Below, in pieces: positions 57,691 through 64,000 of a DNA stretch of 64,000 bases. The notes beneath the pieces were generated by a model. The model did no database searches. It was given only the letters and a program-made list of their open reading frames with translations, and had not been told where the DNA came from. Where the stretch lies: positions 47,581,779 through 47,645,778 of the forward strand of contig CM043970.1 in assembly GCA_014529385.2 (NCBI GenBank), read 5' to 3'. Position 1 is the stretch's first letter. Each line of letters begins with the position of its first letter. This stretch comes from Adiantum capillus-veneris (lineage: Eukaryota; Streptophyta; Polypodiopsida; Polypodiales; Pteridaceae). The position numbers and the translations under genes are program-made.

Positions 57691-59400
57691 TGAGTTAGGA
57701 GACTTCCCCCATATCTCCTTAAAAACCCTCAACTAACTAATTATTGGGCAAGTAGAGCCAAAAGAATAAATAAAAATAAAAAATAAAAAAATATTATGGT
57801 TCGTTTGTGTGTAAATACTTCATTGTATGGAGGGCTTAAATATGGATTTTGTATCATTATTATTTTAGTATTTATTTAAATATTTATACATAGGTGTGTG
57901 TTATTTTCCTAAATATGCTATGTACATTGACTCACCATTACCACAAGTTTTATTAACATTGTACTTACTCTTTATTCCATAAATAAATATTTTCATCCAA
58001 GCCTCTCTAAATTTTGGTGTGAACCCGCTCCAAGAAAAAATCCACAAAAATACCTTTCAACCATTCATTCCTTTGTACTAAATTAGTAATTTCTACATGT
58101 ATTTTCTCTTACTTCATGTAAATAAAATTACATCACTAAATACAAATGAGGCCCCCCTCAATTGATTTCCTTATATTTTCATATCTTTTATTCTTCCATT
58201 TTATATTTATATACAAGTGACACTATTCTAAATATTGTGAATTGTTTATAGATATTTTTTTTTTCATCATATCCATATATCATATTTTTGAATAATCCTA
58301 ATCCATGAATGTTTTCAAACCTTTAAGAATGTTTTAGGTCATGCGCTCTCATGCAAGGAGGGGCTCACTTTTAGAGCCAATTGAAGACTTTTGCAGTGAT
58401 AACAAACTGGCATTTTGGTGGATTTTTTAGCATCCACCTCCACTCCAATTTTGAAGAAATGGTCAAAATAAAAAATATAGATCACGAGTTGAATAATTCT
58501 AAGTTACAATTCTATGTTACCTCTTTTCCATATACATAAAATTCAGCATGTAAGCCATGCTTAATCTCTGCAAATTATAGATTCTCATCAACCAAAATCG
58601 GCATTTTCATAATGGTGATCAACCTTGATAGCGGCAGTATAAACAAGAGAAGAAGAAGAAGAGGACTGGTGGTCATTTTTGAGAATCTACACAAGTAAGT
58701 TCAAAACTTTTCAAAGCTTCACCGTGTCACAAGGATACTCTCACTTCATTCACTCATCTTCAACCATTCAACACATTTTACCCATTGTACATATATCATT
58801 AACCTCTTTAGTGATTATTAACACTAACTACTAACCTACTAACACAAATATCGATGGACCTAACCTCAAAAGGCACTCACCTAAAGACATGTACATAGTA
58901 AAAAATCTCTTTCTGTAATGTACCCAATATTTTTCAATAAAGGTATTTCATTTACTTTGCAAATATTTGAGGTTTGTATTTTGTTAAGTCAAAGAGCATT
59001 CTAATGGAACGATCTGATAAAAAATCAGACTTTAGAACTATTAATTATGAACCTTATTCACTTGAAAACAATAAGGTTGATGGGAAACTCAAGCCCCAAG
59101 ATTGTATCTAAACATAAGAGTTGACTCTTTTGAAAAGAGAGAGTAATTTTAGAAAAGGGAGAGCAATTTTAGGAAAGGAGGAGTAATTTTAGAGGAGAAG
59201 GAGTAGGAGGAGTACTTTTACGAAAGAAAGAGAAGAGGAGCTTAGTTTAGAGCTCTTTTCTTGGGAGCCAAGCTTCATCCAAGAGGTTTGAAATCGCACA
59301 TCAAAATCCGTGTCCGCAAAAAAAAAAAGACCTTTTTTTTCCAGCCGTGAATGTGCGTGAACTTATCTCTCCTTCCTCCCTCTATTCTTAGATGGCCTTG
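57691..59400 (+). other. AT-rich intergenic DNA
   Basis: No supported gene or element end. Purine-rich repeats with gtaattttagRaaaggg-like units occur at 59140-59220. Confidence 0.5.
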
Positions 59401-59407
59401 AGAGCCT

Positions 59408-59632
59408 ATATAAAGACCCCTCTCCCTTCACTTTGAGAGACAGACACACGCTCTCAGAAGCGGAAGCTCTCTTACCTTGACGTAGGAGTTACCTTCTCTT
59501 GCTCAACCTCTCTCTCTCAAGCTCTTATCCTCAAGCCATCTCCATCTCCAACTTCTTTCTCTACCATCATCGTGTTACCTCTCAAATTCCTGAGTTCTCT
59601 TTCTCACTTTCTCTCTTGTCTTTTGTGATACG
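59408..59632 (+). promoter_or_regulatory. Candidate promoter and pyrimidine-rich 5' leader
   Basis: TATA box ctatataaag near 59408, followed by a CT-rich stretch of about 220 bp up to an ATG at 59633. This is the arrangement of many plant core promoters, and also of LTR promoters. Confidence 0.4.
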
Positions 59633-59812
59633 ATGTCCCCAAAGCGAGTGACTCGAAGCTTGAAGGATGCTCATGTTGCTCCACCTCCAAGAAAGATGCA
59701 GAGGAAGGCATCAAATAATCCAAACGTTGCTCAAGTGGAGGTATTGGTTGCAGAAGAAGTCGAAGCCATCCAACCTCAACCACGAGAGGTAGTCGAACAT
59801 GTTGCCAATCCG
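59633..59812 (+). CDS. Candidate first coding exon, unknown protein
   Basis: ATG (M-S-P-K-R-V-T-R-S-L-K-D) opens 60 codons of basic, then Glu/Val-rich sequence. A consensus donor gtaag starts at 59813, and the frame ends at TGA just after it. A possible next acceptor is tttgtttccag at 60051-60061, leading into atggaactcgtggttagc with a gtgagg donor at 60112. No recognised domain. It may be a host gene remnant or the start of an unrecognised element's gag. Confidence 0.35.
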
Positions 59813-60064
59813 GTAAGATGAATTTATAATTCTGCATCATAGACATGATGACCGGTAAGTCAAGCCTAAGAATTCCCTTAAACTGTTCAAAAAACGTGAT
59901 TATATCACAAGAAACAAGCATATGATTTCATAGAGTAGAGAAGGAATTGTTTGATTATGATTACTGTTTGATAAACTATCTCTGTTTGATATTAGAAGTT
60001 AGTTAATCTTGTTTGAGAAATCACATAAAGAAAACAATTGCTGAAAGAATATCTTGTTTCCAGA

Positions 60065-60235
60065 TGGAACTCGTGGTTAGCGAGGTGATTCCACGGTTAG
60101 CGGAGATTAAGGTGAGGTTATCAACTCTCTTTTTGTCTCTTGCGGTTAGCAAGATACCTTGTGGTTGGCATGATGCCTTGCGGTTAGTGAGATGATCCTG
60201 TGGGGAAGTATGCGTATTTCGCGGTTAGCAAATAA
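60065..60235 (+). repeat. Degenerate gcggttagcRag repeats
   Basis: At least six occurrences of (g/c)Ygtt(a/g)g(c/t) units with gag/aag and ttgcgg, spaced about 20-40 bp. Confidence 0.5.
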
Positions 60236-60240
60236 GTAAA

Positions 60241-61329
60241 TCCTTTTGCAAAGGCTCTCTTGGTTGGACAGAGAAAGTCCACGAGTAGCGGTAACTCTTA
60301 AGAATAATTGAAAGATTCATTTTTGTTGAATTATAGGACTGTATTCATTAGAACATGTTTGAGAAAGAAATGTTTTGGTGATGTTTGAAGGGCTGGATGA
60401 AAGAATTTGTGTCTGGAATTAATTAAAGAACATTGTTTGTATATGTAGAACAATACGGTAGTAATTAGGAAACAAGCTAAAAAGTGTGATTGTGGGGTGG
60501 AAAGTGGGGGACTGGCTCATGTTTCCGGTCAAGGATGGGTGGTCTCGATTAGTCAAGAAACTCTCCACTCCCTCTTATTAAGAGAAGTGAAATTAGAGAC
60601 TCATTGTGCCAAGAGTCGATATGACCCAAATCTACGTGACACAAGATTACTATTTAGTTTAGACTAAGTCTCATATCATACTTATGGTTTATGGATGACG
60701 GCCGTGCCTCTTAAACGTGGGGAAAAAGGCATTGTTTATGGATTCTAAATATGTCAATGGGATTTCATCTTTATGCTAGGAGACAATTTTATTAGAATCC
60801 TAGATTTATCGACCTGGCTTGTGGTGTATGACCCTTATAACCAAGTAAATGATGGATAGAGGACTTCCTCTCTTCTGTTGCTCGTATCTCTACTTTGTGG
60901 AAACAGAGTAGGGTGTCGTCAATGGAGAAGGAGAATAAATAAAGGCTATCTATCAAGTCGCTCCAATCTTCTCGGGGTTGGGGACCTCACACTTTCTCTC
61001 TCTCTCTCTCTCATGGAAAAACCCTAACTCGTTGACAACACATCATCTCCCAAGACAACACGCCATGGTGAAACCATAACCCACCGACATGTCTCTCTTA
61101 TCCTTCTCTCTCTTGTGAGGTAGCTCACAGGTATGAAGGCTAGTGCGTAGAGATGAGCAAGCCTCTAATCCAGGCTTTACAGTCTCTTCAAGTCAACACT
61201 TTCTCTCTCTTTCTCTCTCTCTCTTTTCATTTTCTCTCTCTATAGTAGGTCTCTCAAATTGCTTTTTACGGAGATGAAAGAGTGGTGACATTGGAGCCAC
61301 GGTCCACATGACGGTGTGAGACCTATGGG
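60241..61329 (+). other. Intergenic with short CT tracts
   Basis: CT runs at about 60990-61012 and 61200-61245. No supported gene. Confidence 0.5.
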
Positions 61330-61335
61330 GCCACA

Positions 61336-61915
61336 ACCAAAGCTGCTACATGGAATTGTAATGGATCTATGCATCTTGATGTGGGTGCTTTTGAGGAGAG
61401 TTTTAGTGGGAGAAACATCATCTTGTACATTGGGACACATTAGGCCCCTGGGCAGTGTATGCCTCACATTAGTTGATACAGATGGGAGACAACATGTACA
61501 GGAGACACGATCAGAGCACAGAGGGCAGGGCTCAAGAGGAGTGGCAATATTATTCAGAGAGGAGTTGCAGCCATTGATACATATAGTTCGCAGGGATGAG
61601 GAAGCTAGGTACATGTGGGTGAGATTGAAAGCAGAGACTGACATATATCTTTACATTGCTATTTGCTACTTTTTCCCGAGTACGTCAGTATATGCACCGC
61701 CCAGAGGAAAATCCCCCTTGTCCATTTTGGATGATGACATATGGGAATTCTCTAGAGATGGTGAAATTATCATTCTAGGGGACTTCAATGCTAGGACTGC
61801 CCATCATCAGACATTATTTTATGATACTTCAGAGGAGATGTTGAGAGAGCTAGATGTTGCAAAGAATGGCCTATCCAGACTATCACAGGATGGGGAACAT
61901 ACTAAGTATGGATGA
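61336..61915 (+). pseudogene. LINE endonuclease domain (APE-type)
   Basis: A-T-W-N-C-N-G-S (motif T-W-N-x-N-G with the metal-site Asn) is in one frame. R-G-V-A-I-L-F-R-E, I-A-I-C-Y-F-F-P-S and I-I-I-L-G-D-F-N-A-R-T (G-D-F-N) are in another. The domain nicks target DNA for target-primed reverse transcription. The frameshift between the first two motifs disables it. Confidence 0.85.
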
Positions 61916-62289
61916 AATTTGATAGACATGGGGACTGCCAGCATGGTGGATTATGTAATGGAACAACCATGCCTCAGTTGGATCTCATAATTGGGCCCAG
62001 ACCTGTTGGGGTGGTAGTGGATCATGCTATTGTGTCGTGCTGACCATCTCTTTCCAGTTCAGTGTAGGACACAGTCCACAGGTATCAGCTCCTACTCGCT
62101 ACACCTTCACGTGGGAGATGGATTTTGTATACGTAGATGGGATCTACAAAAGCTTATGCACTGAGGAGCCAGGATGACCTCTAGAGGAGCTTACTACTAT
62201 ATTGACACATACTTTACATGATGCAGCAGTAGAAGCATACCCACACACCCAGCCTAAGCATAGACATCATTCTAGGAGCATGCCTTAGA

Positions 62290-63667
62290 ACAAATGGTAT
62301 GATGAGGAATGCCGCCAAACTAGAGCTAGAATTTAGAGGGAAGTGTTTTTGGGGGACATCACTCACAGATAGTCACAGATTGCCTTCCGACGCCTAGTGC
62401 GGCGGAAGAAGAGGGAATTTTTGGCTTTGACTAGAGCAGGATCTCTACCAGCTATTCTTGAGTCAGGACTCGCGTGAGGCATGGCGGCTCTTTCATGAGC
62501 TGTCCCCCCCCCCCCCCCCCTGCCATTACCTCTACAGAGACTTGGGGTCAGTATGCAATGTGCATCATCCTTGTACATAGTTTCTAGATAGCCCCCCCTT
62601 CCTGATCCCCTGATCCATGCCCACATACACATGCTTTTTTCATCAGTGAGATGGTGAAGAAGGCCTTTGACATGATGAGTACTGGGAGAGCATATGATCA
62701 TGATGGCCTAGTGGCTAAACATTTCATACATGCTAGAGATCTACTAGTAGACCTTCTAGCAGTCATGTTTAACCGTGCCATGTGTGAGGGCTTGTTTGAT
62801 ACTTGGAGCCTATCTACGATTGTACCTATCTTCAAGAGACCCTATAGAGCCTCGGAATTATCACACTATCATGATTGGACACACATTGGCACGGTTGTAC
62901 ACATCCATTCTTGAGCAGTAGCTGAGTAGATGGGCAAAGAGAGAGGAACTACATGCCGTTGAGCAGACAGAATTTAGAGAGGTTTTTCCACTCTTGACCA
63001 TATTTTGACACTGAGGGCCATCATCGAGGAGGGCATATCTCATGGGAGACAGATCTATTGTAGCTTTGTGGACTTCCACAAAGCATTTGACATAGTACCC
63101 ATAGCTAGATTGATGCACAAATTACAGGAGATGGGAGTACTCACATAGCTCATTTGGGGATCATGGTATTGTACAAATCAGTAGTAGGGAATGTACGCAC
63201 TTTAGAGGGTCTATCTACACCGGTTCACTCCACTATTGGGATGAAGCAGGGTTGCCTGCTCTCTCCTACTCTATTTGGTATGTATGTGGATGAGGTTTCT
63301 GACTACATTGAGAGAGATGGGGATAAGGTGCACCACTTGCAGGGACATGCTTCTGCTATTGTTATATGCCGATGATATTGTGTTGATCTTCGACTCTCCG
63401 GAGGGGATGCAACGTCACTTGGATGCTTTGCATAGTTTTGCCCATGAAAGTGGTTTGTCTGTCAACCTTGGTAAAACCAAGGTCATGGTATTTAATACCA
63501 CCCCACAGTGGATCAGGAGGCCAACGCCCCCACTCACATACTGCCAAGAGACTGTGGAGTATACAAATGCTTACACTTACCTTGTAGTGGTTTTTAGTGG
63601 ACCAACATTTTTATTGAGGAGAGCAGTAGAGACTAGATTGACCAGAGCCCATTTGGCATTTGGGTAG
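62290..63667 (+). pseudogene. LINE reverse transcriptase
   Basis: W-Y-D-E-E-C-R and I-A-F-R-R-L-V-R-R-K-K-R-E-F precede RT. A 17-C run (62504-62520) lies in the linker. RT segments: G-L-V-A-K-H-F-I-H, I-V-P-I-F-K-R, F-V-D-F-H-K-A-F-D, M-K-Q-G-C-L-L-S-P-T-L-F, and L-Y-A-D-D-I-V-L-I with catalytic Y-A-D-D at 63364-63375, then L-G-K-T-K-V-M-V-F. Stops and shifts break every segment. Confidence 0.9.
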
Positions 63668-64000
63668 ATTGGAGAGGGGGTGTTCACAGGTTTAGTTTCA
63701 GGAGCCTCGGACAAATCTCTAACTCTTTGACACTTTGGTGGCTTCTACATTGTTCTATGGAGTTGAGATCTTGGGTCCTTCATTGGATCATCGTGGGAGG
63801 ACAGGTTGCACTGATGGGTGGGGGGACATGGAGAAGACCCTGGTCTCCATGATCTCGCGGCTCATTAGAGCCAAAGCTTCAGTACCATGTGCAATTATCG
63901 AGCAGAGCTAGCTGCCCCCCCCACTAGTGGTTGAGGCTCTTCCCAGATCTATCTCCTTCATACACCACATGTGGGAACTTTCTAAAGACAGATACGCCCG
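63668..64000 (+). pseudogene. LINE C-terminal region
   Basis: L-V-A-S-T-F-L-Y-G-V-E-I-W-G-P and S-M-I-S-R-L-I-R-A-K-A-S-V-P, then S-I-S-F-I-H-H-M-W-E-L. This is the usual post-RT region of plant LINE ORF2 proteins, cut by the window end. Confidence 0.75.

Larger units (their letters stand above)
61330..64000 (+). mobile_element. Decayed non-LTR retrotransposon (LINE), 3' end beyond window
   Basis: In order: an APE-type endonuclease, a linker, RT with Y-A-D-D, and a C-terminal region still recognisable at the window end. All lie on the plus strand with many stops and shifts. The start is estimated from the first endonuclease motif; no 5' end or target duplication can be seen. Confidence 0.88.

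Overview
The window is land-plant nuclear DNA made almost entirely of nested transposable elements. I find no intact host gene and no rRNA, tRNA or CRISPR array. A broken pentatricopeptide-repeat (PPR) gene of the fern/moss W-N-A-L-I-x-G-Y-A-Q-x-G style, a decayed LINE, very large LTR elements and long (GA)n tracts suggest a big, repeat-rich genome. A fern is my best guess; this is inference, not proof.

Layout. 1-8136: a Ty1/copia element, cut by the window edge, is interrupted by a young and nearly intact copia element of the same family (515-6046, target duplication GTTCA, almost identical LTRs). 8137-10939: minisatellites and short tandem duplications. 10940-17141: a 6.2-kb LTR element with 143-bp LTRs, PBS and PPT but no coding capacity (LARD-like). 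17142-22442: microsatellites, a degenerate palindrome-bearing repeat, a 155-bp foldback and a PPR pseudogene. 22443-25547 (minus strand): a gag-only copia element (TR-GAG type, target duplication CTGAT). 25560-26018: a small TIR element, followed by a second TIR element that is split by the next insertion.

26404-45545: a 19.1-kb Ty3/gypsy element of Ogre/Tat/Athila type (target duplication AGTTT, LTRs about 1 kb and over 99% identical by eye). Its order is LTR, leader with palindromes, gag, protease, RT, RNase H, a duplicated zinc-binding module plus integrase, a SECOND aspartic protease, a tail of K-Q-[IV]-W-[IV]-P-K repeats, an internal polypurine tract, more palindromes, a long unrecognised ORF region, PPT and LTR. 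Single-base frame breaks interrupt the coding region.

45546-50223: LTR fragments, (GA)n and local duplications. 50224-57690 (minus): a decayed gypsy element of the same lineage, which also has integrase followed by the second protease and W-I-P-K motifs. It is interrupted by a plus-strand, gag-only LTR element (53581-57131). 57691-61300: AT-rich DNA with one possible host or retroelement first exon (TATA box, ATG, GTAAG donor). 61330-64000: a decayed LINE with endonuclease and RT, running off the window.

The main novelty candidate is the gypsy lineage with a post-integrase retropepsin. The architecture is shared by two elements of very different age in this window. The younger one also carries nine regularly spaced copies of a 24-bp palindrome in its two untranslated regions.
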